In this document: positions 9,921 to 19,534 of the stretch, in pieces | Numbering within the stretch: position 1 is the stretch's first letter | Layout of the letters: each line of letters begins with the position of its first letter | Assembly (NCBI RefSeq): GCF_947497555.1 | Contig: NZ_CANMGY010000002.1 | Location: 1 to 64,000, forward strand | Source of the DNA: an uncultured Umboniibacter sp. | GTDB lineage: Bacteria; Pseudomonadota; Gammaproteobacteria; Pseudomonadales; DSM-25080 | DNA: 64,000 nt | Direction of reading: 5' to 3' | Notes under the pieces: model-generated | What the model was told of the DNA's origin: nothing | Databases searched by the model: none | Seen by the model: the letters and a program-made list of their open reading frames with translations, nothing else | Made by a program: the position numbers and the translations under genes

Positions 9921-11411
9921 TTAGTCGTGGCTAACTTCCCACTTTCGAGTCTTATAACCAATCAACAGGATCACGACACCAAAGACCAAGCTAATCTGCG
10001 CTACGTTCATAAACAATGCTGGCAGCTCCTGAACGTTTTCAGGATCAAAACCACCGGCTAGCAAGCCTGCAATGATGTTACCAATTGAATAGGTCAGTAC
10101 AAATACACCCATCATTTGACCCGCGAAACGCTTCGGCGATAAACGTGATACCGCTGCAAGGGCAATAGGGCTCAAGCAAAGCTCACCAACCGTGTGCAAG
10201 AAGTAGGTAGCAACCAGCCAATATGGCGCAACACGGAGTTCTGCCGCCGCAAGTTGCGCCGCGAAGTACATCACGATGAAACCAGAGGCCATGATCAAGA
10301 TGCCGGCACCGGTCTTTAGACCAAACCCAGGCGTTGTCATCCGCTTACCGAGATTAATCCAAAGTGCTGCAAAAAATGGACTCAAGATAATAATAAAGAA
10401 CGGGTTAACAAACTGGAACCAAGCGGTTGGAATTTCAAATGACCCAAGCTGACGATCAACAATCTGCTGCGCAAAGAGGTTGAGCGACGAACCCGCTTGC
10501 TCAAACCCAGACCAAAAACAGGCTGAGGCAACACAGACTAACAGAAGCGCAAGCATGCTTTTCTTTTCCAGCGCGTTCAACTTACCGAAAAAGAACACCT
10601 TCCCGAAGAAGCCGATGAACAGCAGGGTAAAAATAATTGCTGAGGCTTGAGCAATGGGCGTAGGATCAAGGGTAATCATACCAGTGAGCGCAAGAACCGT
10701 TACCACCGCAATCGTTAATAACAAAAGGCTAATAACCGTCCACGCGGTTTGACGTCCTTTCTCGGTCAACGGAGAAATTGGCTTTAAACCTACTTCACCC
10801 AAATTAGTGCGAGTGAACTTGAACTGTAATAGGCCTATTGCCATCCCGATAGCCGCGGCGCCAAATGCCCAGTGAGGACCAAAGGAATCAGCTTCGTACA
10901 ACCAGCCACAAATTATATACCCACCAATGGAACCTAGGTTGATGCCCATGTAGTAAAGCGCATAACCGCTTTCCATACGCGGATCATTTGACTTGTAAAG
11001 CTGGCCAACTGCGGCGGTGATATTTGGCTTCAATAGCCCAGTACCTAGCACCACAAGAATTAGACCGAGAAAGAAAGTCGTATCACCCGGAATCGCCAAA
11101 CTGATGTGGCCGAACATAATAATAATGCCGCCATACCAGATTGCATTCTGGCCGCCGATTAGACGATCGGCAATCCACCCACCGGGTAAACCGGCCAAAT
11201 AGACAAAACCGGTATATAGACCGTAAATGGCAGTAGCCATTGCGACAGTGATACCCAGACCACCCTCCTGGAGAGAAAGGGTCATAAAGAGAACGAGGAG
11301 CGCGCGCATACCGTAGTAACTCATGCGCTCCCACATCTCAGTGAAGAATAATGTTTTTAGCCCCTTGGGATGGCCAAAGAAAGCGTCATTAGACGAATCT
11401 GTTGAATTCAT
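9921..11411 (-). CDS. POT-family proton-dependent oligopeptide transporter
   Basis: This 496-residue inner-membrane MFS protein probably has 12-14 membrane segments and imports di- and tripeptides with protons. The ExxER motif that marks the family is at the start of the first helix (E25-M-W-E-R29, followed by MSYYG). Further on are the long hydrophobic segments and the conserved FFxxNxGS-like stretch (YYMGINLGSIGG) of PTR2 proteins. It lies 81 bases downstream of avtA on the same strand and ends in its own terminator, so the two may be co-transcribed. Both act in amino-acid economy. Confidence 0.92.
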   Translation of the reverse strand: MNSTDSSNDAFFGHPKGLKTLFFTEMWERMSYYGMRALLVLFMTLSLQEGGLGITVAMATAIYGLYTGFVYLAGLPGGWIADRLIGGQNAIWYGGIIIMFGHISLAIPGDTTFFLGLILVVLGTGLLKPNITAAVGQLYKSNDPRMESGYALYYMGINLGSIGGYIICGWLYEADSFGPHWAFGAAAIGMAIGLLQFKFTRTNLGEVGLKPISPLTEKGRQTAWTVISLLLLTIAVVTVLALTGMITLDPTPIAQASAIIFTLLFIGFFGKVFFFGKLNALEKKSMLALLLVCVASACFWSGFEQAGSSLNLFAQQIVDRQLGSFEIPTAWFQFVNPFFIIILSPFFAALWINLGKRMTTPGFGLKTGAGILIMASGFIVMYFAAQLAAAELRVAPYWLVATYFLHTVGELCLSPIALAAVSRLSPKRFAGQMMGVFVLTYSIGNIIAGLLAGGFDPENVQELPALFMNVAQISLVFGVVILLIGYKTRKWEVSHD

Positions 11412-11492
11412 GAAGACTCCGTTAAGTCAGTTCCAAAATATTTGGATTGGGCAGTGCCCTTATTATGGTTTTTTGAAGTAGCAGCTTACTGA

Positions 11493-12764
11493 TCAAGCAA
11501 ACTCAGCTACCGTTTTCGCTATGATTTCTATTCCAGCTAGTACCTTATCGCTATTTTGCGAATAAGTCACACGGATACAACGATCAGAATGCGGTCCTGG
11601 TTCATTTGTTCCAAAGAAAAAGTAGTGTCCGCTCACTACTAACACTTCCCGTTCACGGAGTATTTCATAGAGTGCCTGTGAACTAATTCGTAACGAAGGA
11701 AAGTGGATCCAGAGGAACATGGCGCCATCTGCTTCGTGTATTTCATAGTCAACATCGTGCACCTGAAAATACTTATCTGCCGCTGCGAGTAGCGCATTTC
11801 GCTTGGCGAGGTAGTGTGGCCGAACATGCTTATCGCATAACTCGTCGAGCTTTCCGTCCTGGAGCAGTGGGCTAACCAGAGTTTGACCCAGACTAGCTGG
11901 CGCGAGACTCATAATTGCATTCATTGTAGCAAGTCGCTTGGCTATAGCCTTGGGAGCTACCACAATTCCCGTACGGACTGCTGGAAGTCCCAACTTAGAC
12001 AGACTGAGCGTTAGAATCGTATTCTCGCTAAAATATACCTTGCTCTCGCGGTAGATTAAGTTTGGAAACGGAAGCCCGTAAGCACCATCGATAATAAGAG
12101 GAACGCCCCAAGATTTAGCATAATCATCAAGTTGTTCTAGATCTGGCGTCGAAATAATATTCCCCGTGGGGTTACCTGGCCGAGAAACGCAGACGGCGCC
12201 AATGTCGTCCAAAATCGAGAGTTCATCAAAGTCGGGACGATAACGAAACCGGTGTGCCCCAGCGGACTCAACCTTCGGTGCCAGTGCGTGGAATAGCGCT
12301 GACTCAATCCCGGTATCCGCGTAACCAATGTATTCGGGCAACATCGGTAAAAGTACCTTACGATTAACGTTGTCCTCTCCAGGACCTGCAAACAGATTAA
12401 ATAACATGAACAACGAAGTCTGAGTGCCATTGGTGACTACAATTTGGTCACTCTCAATCACCGTCCCCAATTTATTCGACAAATAGGTCGCGAGCTTCTC
12501 ACGAAATGCGTGATCACCCGCTGGTTGATCATAAACTCCTACTGTTGCGTGAGTTAACGCGGCATCGTTGGCAACGTTTTGAAGAAGCTGTTGGATACAA
12601 TCACTGACCTCAGGAATATGACCGGGGTTACCCCCACCCATCATAATCATCTCAGGTTTATTCGCTAACGCATCACCCAAATCATTCATTAGATCGCTGA
12701 TACCCGATTGACCGGTAATACGTGCGCCAAAGCGTGACAATTTCATAAACTCTATGCTCGCCAA
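11493..12764 (-). CDS. avtA: Valine--pyruvate transaminase AvtA
   Basis: This is a PLP-dependent class I aminotransferase of 423 residues, which exchanges the amino group between valine and pyruvate to give 2-oxoisovalerate and alanine. The N-terminus has the family's GGGNPGHIP segment (about 43-51). The cofactor site shows Asp226 and Tyr229 and the Schiff-base Lys257 in SLSKLGLP, with the carboxylate-binding Arg near 403. The length and N-terminal signature are specific enough to prefer AvtA over a generic aspartate aminotransferase. It may be co-transcribed with the peptide transporter downstream. Confidence 0.92.
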   Translation of the reverse strand: MASIEFMKLSRFGARITGQSGISDLMNDLGDALANKPEMIMMGGGNPGHIPEVSDCIQQLLQNVANDAALTHATVGVYDQPAGDHAFREKLATYLSNKLGTVIESDQIVVTNGTQTSLFMLFNLFAGPGEDNVNRKVLLPMLPEYIGYADTGIESALFHALAPKVESAGAHRFRYRPDFDELSILDDIGAVCVSRPGNPTGNIISTPDLEQLDDYAKSWGVPLIIDGAYGLPFPNLIYRESKVYFSENTILTLSLSKLGLPAVRTGIVVAPKAIAKRLATMNAIMSLAPASLGQTLVSPLLQDGKLDELCDKHVRPHYLAKRNALLAAADKYFQVHDVDYEIHEADGAMFLWIHFPSLRISSQALYEILREREVLVVSGHYFFFGTNEPGPHSDRCIRVTYSQNSDKVLAGIEIIAKTVAEFA

Positions 12765-13205
12765 AAAGTAAGAAAATACCTATTTCGGCGAAGTGTAGCG
12801 TAAAAGGCGTTGATTTTGAAAAAATACCAAAAATCATGCTCATAACCGAGAAAATCACTATATATAGTGTCGTTTGCGATCAAAATAACACTACAACAAT
12901 TATCGTATGCCAATAGCTATCAATCTATGAAATAGTAACTGTCCCTAACGGGAATCTCGAGTTAGAAAAGTGTGATCTGATTGCCGCCGCAAAGGTGAGC
13001 TAGCTGACGATTTTATCGTCCTCCAAAGCAATTATTTTTAGATCATACTCGGGATAGCAGATGCAGTAGGTAATGCCAAAATTAGTACAACATTCATTAC
13101 TCTACGGCGCTTTTTTGCTTCACACATAATAGAAATTTGTATGGATACAAATCAGGTTCGGTCCAAGCCTTTATCGGACGTTTACTAATTCAAAAGGATA
13201 TCATT
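12765..13205. other. Non-coding gap of about 440 bases with a small palindrome
   Basis: This is the divergent upstream region of avtA and of the small LuxR-type gene. I see no convincing coding frame. It contains the perfect palindrome CACTATATATAGTG at 12856-12869, which could be an operator or simply an AT-rich promoter element. The stretch just before the regulator carries AAAGGAT, a ribosome binding site for the ATG at 13206. Confidence 0.5.
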
Positions 13206-13601
13206 ATGCGCGCCCTTGCTATCGAAAGTCCGCTTCCAACAGAGCAATTAGCTTCACTCGCTCAAGTCTCAGTCAACCTTAAGATTCTTCGTCAGCGTCT
13301 CTACGATGACATTCAATTACGACAGGTTTTAGAACAATCTATTGAAACGATTCGCGATATCACGACTCAACCTTCAGACTGCGATAGCGATAGTGACAAA
13401 CATACTAATGTCATATCGATTGCTGGACTCACACAGCGTGAAATAGAAGTCTTAGAGTGCTTACTTCAAGGAGATCGCCCTGCCCTAATCGCAAGTCGAC
13501 TTCAGGTAGCATTGAACACGGTAAGAAGACACCTTTCCGCGATTTATAGAAAGCTCAATGTGACTTCTCAAGTCGAGTGTATCAGGAAGTTTCGCTACTA
13601 A
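13206..13601 (+). CDS. Small LuxR-type DNA-binding protein
   Basis: The ATG at 13206 follows AAAGGAT at good spacing, giving 131 residues; an in-frame ATG at 13137 has no such site. The C-terminal half (about 73-131) is a LuxR/FixJ-type helix-turn-helix with LTQREIEVLECLLQG, then ALIASRLQVALNTVRRHLS and IYRKLNV. The N-terminal half is a short helical, possibly coiled-coil segment with no receiver or autoinducer domain. It is therefore a stand-alone regulator whose signal is unknown. A 12-base inverted repeat lies after it, shared with the convergent gene. Confidence 0.75.
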   Translation: MRALAIESPLPTEQLASLAQVSVNLKILRQRLYDDIQLRQVLEQSIETIRDITTQPSDCDSDSDKHTNVISIAGLTQREIEVLECLLQGDRPALIASRLQVALNTVRRHLSAIYRKLNVTSQVECIRKFRY

Positions 13602-13734
13602 GTGAGCCTTGGAGAGTAGTCTAAAAGTCGTGAGTCCTTATTCGCGACTGCTCCTGCATACTGAAATAACAGTTGATCTTTAGGCCTACCAATCCCCTCA
13701 GCCTACGAACAATGGCCGCCCCCTAGGAACTGCC

Positions 13735-13778
13735 AATCGTACTCATAAGTTTTAAACAACATTTCAATGAGTACGATT
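13735..13778. terminator. Convergent inverted repeat overlapping a coding end
   Basis: Perfect 12-base arms AATCGTACTCAT and ATGAGTACGATT, 20 bases apart, lie between two converging genes. The right arm is within the last codons of the minus-strand gene that ends at 13764. Neither side has a strong T run, so termination is plausible but not certain. Confidence 0.45.
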
Positions 13779-14357
13779 CGAGAATTGGTGTAGTTGATTC
13801 AATCTCGCCATCCTATTGGGGTCATAGATTCTTCTAAGGATAGGCAATCGAGGGATCGCCACCAGAGTTATTAAACTCAACAGGCTGGCGAAAAGAATGG
13901 ACTCAAATGGTTTGTCGAAGTCCAGCATCCCTGCAAGTTCAAAGAAGAACGTCATTATTAGCGCTGAGATGAAAAGACTGGTAAAGAAAATCAGTCCGTA
14001 GTGAATCGTTTCTGAGAAAGTCGGATGTTGAGCGTTCACTTCGTCTAGATTATTAAGACGGATATTATAGGTCTCTTGAGCAGAGATGGATTGCTCGATT
14101 CTTTTCTCGCCCTCGGCGTAGATACGAACAAGCAAGGTTCCCTCTTGAATCACGGCACCAACCTCAACGGTTATTTGATGACCTGAAATCTCAAAGTCTC
14201 TTAGACATGGCCGATGTGCGAGTTTTGATATCCGCTGACTAGATAAAACATCTCCATCCATGGAGAGCGACATAGAACCGAGGCCACGGTGCCATTTGAC
14301 TACCAGTTGATGAGTACCAATTTGACAGCTTAGCTTTGAAACCCAGTCCTTTTCCAT
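13764..14357 (-). CDS. Uncharacterised protein with beta-rich head and two membrane segments
   Basis: I do not recognise a named family. It has 197 residues. Residues about 1-110 look like a soluble beta-sandwich with alternating hydrophobic strands (QLVVKW, MSLSMDG, ITVEVG, LLVRIY). Two hydrophobic helices follow, near 119-141 and 148-168, and the C-terminus is basic. This suggests an inner-membrane protein with an N-terminal cytoplasmic or periplasmic domain. The layout is shared with the 161-residue protein at 38752-39237. The ATG is preceded by a purine-rich AAGGAT. It is monocistronic. Confidence 0.7.
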   Translation of the reverse strand: MEKDWVSKLSCQIGTHQLVVKWHRGLGSMSLSMDGDVLSSQRISKLAHRPCLRDFEISGHQITVEVGAVIQEGTLLVRIYAEGEKRIEQSISAQETYNIRLNNLDEVNAQHPTFSETIHYGLIFFTSLFISALIMTFFFELAGMLDFDKPFESILFASLLSLITLVAIPRLPILRRIYDPNRMARLNQLHQFSNRTH

Positions 14358-14706
14358 CGCAAGTATCCTTACAGCAAGAGCATTAACGCGTTAGCTAGAG
14401 TAGTTTTTAGCGGCTTCAGTTAGAAAACACTGATTGCTTACTCTATTTAGGAGACACTAACCTCCACTAATCAGCTCGGGTTACCTAGGAGTAACCCATT
14501 GATCATGGACCATCTTGTCCTTCATCAATAAGTGAAAGATAGTCAATTTTAGAGTGTTAACTTACAGCTAAGACAAGAAATGAGAGGTTCATCACATTTA
14601 ACAGGAAGATATAAGACGAGAGGGCAAATTGGCCTATCAGTGGTCAACTGCTTTATTTTCAATCAACAAAAGATTAGGATGCGCTCATATCGACACGGAG
14701 ACTCCC
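14358..14706. other. Non-coding gap upstream of queD
   Basis: A longer in-frame reading from a TTG at 14629 exists, but the ATG at 14707 matches the QueD family start, so this stretch is treated as non-coding. It holds an inverted repeat GGGTTAC-CTAGGA-GTAACCC at 14478-14497. I recognise no preQ1 riboswitch. Confidence 0.45.
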
Positions 14707-15069
14707 ATGGAACTATTTAAAGAATTCACCTTCGAAGCGGCTCACCGCCTCCCTAACGTACCAGAGGGACATAAATGTGCACGCTTGCATGGCCATTCGT
14801 TTATGGTTCGGATCGTGGTAGAAGGTCCTGTAGACCCTGTAATGGGATGGGTGATTGATTTCGGTGATATTAAAAAAGCGTTCAAGCCAATTTATGACCA
14901 GTTAGACCACTACTATCTGAATGACATTCCTGGTTTGGAGAATCCAACCAGTGAAGTGTTAGCAGAGTGGATTTGGGAAAAACTCCAACCCACCCTACCG
15001 TTGCTTAGCCGCGTTGAGATTAAAGAAACTTGTACCTCTGGCTGTCGCTATTTGGGGCCGAACACCTAG
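14707..15069 (+). CDS. queD: 6-carboxy-5,6,7,8-tetrahydropterin synthase QueD
   Basis: This enzyme converts 7,8-dihydroneopterin triphosphate to 6-carboxytetrahydropterin in queuosine (tRNA-modification) synthesis. The 120 residues match QueD closely. Zinc ligands are His13 (EAAHRLP), His28 and His30 (LHGHSF), with the catalytic Cys24 in [10 protein letters not shown]. The segments [11 protein letters not shown] and ETCTSGC are also typical. The start was chosen at the ATG giving [13 protein letters not shown], where known QueD proteins begin. It converges with a DUF2750 gene with a 3-base gap. Confidence 0.95.
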   Translation: MELFKEFTFEAAHRLPNVPEGHKCARLHGHSFMVRIVVEGPVDPVMGWVIDFGDIKKAFKPIYDQLDHYYLNDIPGLENPTSEVLAEWIWEKLQPTLPLLSRVEIKETCTSGCRYLGPNT

Positions 15070-15072
15070 TTG

Positions 15073-15438
15073 CTATTCAATGTCATCTAGCAGGCTATCA
15101 ATCTGGTCTGCTAGATCCATTGGCTCTATTTCTACACCTTCTAAATCTTCGGTCCAGTTGATACCTACTAAGAATTCATCTTCATGCATACCTTCAAGCC
15201 ACTCTTCTACGAAGCCTTCTAGCGCGATCTCCACAACTTCGAATGATTCCCAGTCATCGCTCAGCACTGCCTCGACAAATGATTTCTCACTCCAAAAAGG
15301 GATGACCTCACCATCTGGAAATCGTTCAGATCCCACAACGGCGAAGCCCTCGTCATTTTTAAGCGTCCATACCGATCCAGTCGAAACGACCTGCTGAAGA
15401 AAGATTTCAAAATTATCGTGACTGTTATCAGTTAGCAC
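15073..15438 (-). CDS. DUF2750-family protein
   Basis: This is a small acidic cytoplasmic protein of 121 residues with no membrane segment. The segment GSVWTLKNDEGFAVVG and the later PFWSEKSFVEAVL match my memory of DUF2750, a gammaproteobacterial family of unknown function. It ends against queD and is 19 bases downstream of the GIN-domain gene on the same strand, so it may be the last gene of that operon. Confidence 0.7.
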   Translation of the reverse strand: MLTDNSHDNFEIFLQQVVSTGSVWTLKNDEGFAVVGSERFPDGEVIPFWSEKSFVEAVLSDDWESFEVVEIALEGFVEEWLEGMHEDEFLVGINWTEDLEGVEIEPMDLADQIDSLLDDIE

Positions 15439-15457
15439 CGGCTGAGCTCCAAGGTAA

Positions 15458-16219
15458 TTAATGGCGAGTTAAATGAACATCTCCACTACCGCGAATAGAC
15501 TGACGCGCAATGGAGTTAGCATTTAACCATACATCGCCAGAACCGAAAATAGTAACTTCTGTATCACCTACTTCTAAAAAGCGGCCGTCGAAGTCACCTG
15601 AACCATAGATTTCAATAACGGTACCGTCAACTGCACCGGCCAACTTGATATCGCCCGAACCGCGAATAACACTATCGATAGTCAAAGCGTTGATCTCAGA
15701 AATCTTTACATCGCCAGACCCCGATACTTTAATTCGAGCATCTTCCGCACCAACTGCCGCGAGCTTGATATCCCCAGAGCCGTTAACCGCTACATCCAAA
15801 TTCGTGGCGACGATGGCCGAAACTACGATATCACCGCTTCCATCAATACGTAATTCAAGATCATCCGCCTCAATCGTCTCGGCATAGACCTCTCCCGAGC
15901 CTTGAATGAAGACTTCCTCTATCTGAGGCATAGCGACGTAGACTTCGACATCATGATCGTCACCGAAAAATCCCGTTGGGCGCCTTGGATCCATACGTAG
16001 TGTCAATGTATCGCCATCTACCTCAACCATGACCCACTGCTGCCAATCGTCTTCCGTTTCGACGATGACGGAATATTCATCGGCTTGAGTCACACTCACA
16101 TCGATGTTGCCCTTGAGGTTTATGACATCAAAATCATCAAGATCAACATGACGCTCGGTTACGTCTGCAAAGGTGACCGTTGCTGCAAAGAGTGTCAGTG
16201 CACTAACTAGCTTACGCAT
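15458..16219 (-). CDS. Secreted GIN-domain (DUF2807) beta-helix protein
   Basis: The protein has 253 residues with an N-terminal signal peptide (about 1-18, cleaved near TFA-DVT). From about residue 75 onward it is a regular repeat in which a GSG(D/E) turn recurs eight times at 18-23 residue spacing, each with short beta strands. This is the head GIN domain (DUF2807), a right-handed beta-helix thought to be periplasmic or surface-located. Its function is unknown; a protein-binding or adhesin role is the usual guess. It follows the TolB-amidohydrolase gene by about 100 bases, interrupted by a hairpin. Confidence 0.85.
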   Translation of the reverse strand: MRKLVSALTLFAATVTFADVTERHVDLDDFDVINLKGNIDVSVTQADEYSVIVETEDDWQQWVMVEVDGDTLTLRMDPRRPTGFFGDDHDVEVYVAMPQIEEVFIQGSGEVYAETIEADDLELRIDGSGDIVVSAIVATNLDVAVNGSGDIKLAAVGAEDARIKVSGSGDVKISEINALTIDSVIRGSGDIKLAGAVDGTVIEIYGSGDFDGRFLEVGDTEVTIFGSGDVWLNANSIARQSIRGSGDVHLTRH

Positions 16220-16266
16220 AATAAGAATTCCCTTAAAGATTAACGTTCTATTCCCTTAAATAGACG

Positions 16267-16308
16267 GACGCCAGCGGCAAATGGATGCAGCTGGCGTCGA
16301 TGTTTTTT
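16267..16308. terminator. Hairpin between the amidohydrolase and GIN genes
   Basis: Nine-base arms GACGCCAGC and GCTGGCGTC with a 14-base loop are followed on the plus strand by six T. The T run is on the strand opposite to the flanking genes, so it would stop antisense transcription best; on the sense strand it may only attenuate or protect an mRNA end. Confidence 0.45.
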
Positions 16309-16318
16309 ATTATTTCAA

Positions 16319-19300
16319 TTAGTGTGAATGAGTTCGTGTATTCGTTGGTGATGCAACCGCACCTTCTCTGCGGTGCCAAACGGTTGGCGCGCTCTCACCG
16401 TCCTGTAACAGATTGGATAAATCATTGACCTGACGAAGCTCTCCGTTGATTACCACCATCGACATTGAGTCGGAATGACGAATATCTTCTAGCGGATTAT
16501 CTTCAAGAATGACCAAGTCTGCTAATTTACCCGTCTCAACACTACCAATGTGAGCGTCTAAGCCTAAATATTCTGCACCAGATAAGGTGGCGCTGTGAAT
16601 GATATCAAGCGGTGTCATTCCACCTAGACCCAAGTTCCACATCTCCCAATGCATAGCTAAACCCTGCATTTGACCGTGGCCACCTACCTGTACTGAAACA
16701 CCCGTAGATTTAATACGATTGACAGCTTCCGAGACCTGAACGTGATAATAATCAAACTCAGGCGTCTTCTGACGACGGAGGGATCTAGCATCTAACCAAT
16801 CATTAGGGACAAACTGGCGTAATGGTTCAGCATCAAAGACATCATCATGTTGATACCAGTAAAACTCGCCGCTCATGCCACCGTAACTTACCACTAGCGT
16901 GGGGGTATAACCCACATTGGTGTTCTGCCAAAGCACTTCCATGTCTCGGTAAAGCGGTGCTACCGGAATGTTGTGTTCGATACCGGTAGCTCCATCAAGA
17001 ATCATTGAAAGGTTATGGTAGAAAGTCGATCCACCTTCCATTACCACTAACAGACCAAGTTCACGAGCAGCCTGATTCACCTGCTGACGCTGATCACGAC
17101 GCGGTTGGTTATAACTTTTAACTGAGGTAGCACCCACTGCTTTCAGGCGTGATAGATGAGTTCTTGCATCGGCAAGCGAATTGATTTCGGCTTTAAAGTC
17201 GCCATCTGCACCATATAAAATTGAACCAGTTGAATAGACGCGAGGACCTAACATCGATCCACTGCGAACCATCTCCGCCTGACCAAAGACGAATTCAGTA
17301 CTCGCTGAAGGGTCCTGTATAGTGGTAACACCGTAGGCTAAATTCGCTAGATAAGCCCAATTGGACTGCGGCGAAACACCGCCGTAGAAATGTTGCGCAT
17401 GAGCATGTGCATCAACTAAGCCAGGAATAATAGTTTTGCCGGTAACATCAATACGCTGATAATCAGACGGGATATCTGCTTCCGCAACAACTCCAGCAAT
17501 TTTATTGCCATCGATAAGTACCGTAGCCTCTTCTAGCACTTCACCTTGACGACCAGTGATGACACGTGCTCCCACTAAAGCATATTGCTTAGTTGGGGCT
17601 GCTACCTCCATGGTAGCGGACAAGGTCAGCTGAGAGGGTTCGGCGTCCCCATCGTCTAGTAATGTACTCAGCGCTGCACTGTGGTATGAATTACCCGTCA
17701 TCCAATGAAGCTGCTCGCCAGAGCGGCTCCAATGTAATGAACTGCCGCTATTCTCAGCCACTTGATCAACGGGAATAGCCGTTGTATTTCGGCTTAGTTG
17801 AATCGCCTTACCAATAGACGGTAGCGGAGCAACATAAGCTGTGAATAACTCCGTAAACGCTACAAAATCACGTGCAGGGCTTAGTTTGATATCATTAACA
17901 TATTTAAGATCGAAGATATTACGCTCTTCACCACCTTGAAGACTCCGCCACATGAACTGCTTCTGTAAACCATACCCATCTAGGAAGTAGATACCGCTTC
18001 CGCTGGCATCGAATTGTGGCCGGCGGCCATGGGTACTCACTTTAAAAGCTTCATCACCGTCATCTTCAGCGATATAGATTCCCGTATCCACACCGTGAAC
18101 ATAACCAAGCAGATCATTGCCCGATGTTCGCTCGTAGGCAATAAAATCACCATCTAGTGAATAAGTTGGGTTAGCGTAGTAGCCGGGGCGTTGAGTCAAG
18201 GTTTTCATAGAGCGGCCACGAAGATTGACGCTTCGAACTGCTCCTAGATCTTCGTCGTTCCAGGCTACGAAGATGACACGATCGCCGTCCGGAGAGAAGC
18301 TAGGTTGATATTCGAAATCGGTAGAACGAGTCAAACGCTTTGCCTCGCCGCTATCCGCATCACTAATCCAGAGAAATCCTGCAGCGTGAAATACCACCTT
18401 AGAACCGTCAGGTGAAGTCGTGACATCGCGAATCATCTCTGCGTCAAACTGCCCTTCTGGGATGGCAAACTGGTGTTCGACAGCACTCACTATGGGCATA
18501 TCCACATCAACCGAGAAAGGAACCTCGGCGACATCGCCCGAAGCTACTTCTAGACGCTTAATCTTGCCTCCAGCCCAAAATAGAAGCGATTCAGCGTCCG
18601 GAGTCCAGCTAATATTCGGGTACACACCGAAGATAGCCCAAGCCTCCTGTTGATCATGCTCTAACTCACCGTATACCTCAAACTGCCTACCGGACTCGCG
18701 CTCGTATAGCCAGAGTTGAGTATCGCCGCGGTGACGACGAACGAAGGCAATATATTTACCGTCTGGTGATGGACTTGGTCGCGCAGAACCACCATAACCA
18801 CTTATCAGAGTAGCCAATTCTCCCGTTTCCATATCGAGCTGTTGGATCTGATAAATCTCACCATTCGCATCTTTGTTATACTGGAAATAGGGGCCACGAG
18901 TAGTATCTTCGGAGAAGTACACATAACGGCCATCCGGGGAAAATGCCGGCTCTCCGGAATCCTGCTGTTCGTTTCTCCGTTCGGTAAGCTGGATGCCATC
19001 GCCACCATTCACATGGTAGAGCCACATTTCACCAGCCCCCAGCGAACGGGTTCCAGTAAAGTGCTTACGCGCTACTAGGTAATCACCCTCTGGGTGCCAC
19101 CAGGCGTTATTGAGAAGGCGAAAGTCTTCATTGGAAATAGCGCGCGCGTCACTTCCATCAGTTCTCATTATCCAAATATTATCCGCACCGTTCCTATCAG
19201 ACGTAAAGCTCACCCATTCACCGTCTGGCGAAAACCGCGGTTGAATGTCAAGCGCCCTGCCTTGAGTTAAGGCTGTCGCCTTGCCGCCACTAATCGGCAT

Positions 19301-19519
19301 GACGTAAATATCACCCAATAGGTCGAACACAACTAAGTCGCCCTGGGGTGAAACATCTACGTTCATCCAAGTTCCTTCATCAGTGGTAAACTGAATTCGA
19401 CTTAGCTCACCTCCATTGTCGCCCTCGATATCCCAAGATTCATCTGCGGACTCTTCAGCAAATGAGTAGGAAGACAGGGCAACGAGAATGGCGATAAATG
19501 CATAACTTAACTTATTCAT
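16319..19519 (-). CDS. Exported TolB-like propeller fused to an amidohydrolase
   Basis: The protein has 1,066 residues with a signal peptide (about 1-21). The first 600 or so residues carry repeated WD40-like PD40 motifs of the TolB type (FSPDGEWVSF, PSPDGKYIAF, FSPDGDRVIF), forming one or two beta-propellers. The last 400 form a metal-dependent amidohydrolase with an HAHAQH metal site near 703-707, a downstream GIEHN histidine, and the ending KLADLVILEDNPL. It probably hydrolyses a C-N bond in a peptide-like or cyclic amide substrate outside the cytoplasm. It follows an MBL hydrolase by 15 bases and precedes the GIN protein, suggesting an operon. Confidence 0.88.
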   Translation of the reverse strand: MNKLSYAFIAILVALSSYSFAEESADESWDIEGDNGGELSRIQFTTDEGTWMNVDVSPQGDLVVFDLLGDIYVMPISGGKATALTQGRALDIQPRFSPDGEWVSFTSDRNGADNIWIMRTDGSDARAISNEDFRLLNNAWWHPEGDYLVARKHFTGTRSLGAGEMWLYHVNGGDGIQLTERRNEQQDSGEPAFSPDGRYVYFSEDTTRGPYFQYNKDANGEIYQIQQLDMETGELATLISGYGGSARPSPSPDGKYIAFVRRHRGDTQLWLYERESGRQFEVYGELEHDQQEAWAIFGVYPNISWTPDAESLLFWAGGKIKRLEVASGDVAEVPFSVDVDMPIVSAVEHQFAIPEGQFDAEMIRDVTTSPDGSKVVFHAAGFLWISDADSGEAKRLTRSTDFEYQPSFSPDGDRVIFVAWNDEDLGAVRSVNLRGRSMKTLTQRPGYYANPTYSLDGDFIAYERTSGNDLLGYVHGVDTGIYIAEDDGDEAFKVSTHGRRPQFDASGSGIYFLDGYGLQKQFMWRSLQGGEERNIFDLKYVNDIKLSPARDFVAFTELFTAYVAPLPSIGKAIQLSRNTTAIPVDQVAENSGSSLHWSRSGEQLHWMTGNSYHSAALSTLLDDGDAEPSQLTLSATMEVAAPTKQYALVGARVITGRQGEVLEEATVLIDGNKIAGVVAEADIPSDYQRIDVTGKTIIPGLVDAHAHAQHFYGGVSPQSNWAYLANLAYGVTTIQDPSASTEFVFGQAEMVRSGSMLGPRVYSTGSILYGADGDFKAEINSLADARTHLSRLKAVGATSVKSYNQPRRDQRQQVNQAARELGLLVVMEGGSTFYHNLSMILDGATGIEHNIPVAPLYRDMEVLWQNTNVGYTPTLVVSYGGMSGEFYWYQHDDVFDAEPLRQFVPNDWLDARSLRRQKTPEFDYYHVQVSEAVNRIKSTGVSVQVGGHGQMQGLAMHWEMWNLGLGGMTPLDIIHSATLSGAEYLGLDAHIGSVETGKLADLVILEDNPLEDIRHSDSMSMVVINGELRQVNDLSNLLQDGESAPTVWHRREGAVASPTNTRTHSH

Positions 19520-19534
19520 CAGGACGTCCTCAAA

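Noticed and set aside
14629-14706. Longer start for queD from TTG at 14629
   Set aside because: It would add 26 residues not found in QueD proteins; the ATG at 14707 gives the family's normal start.
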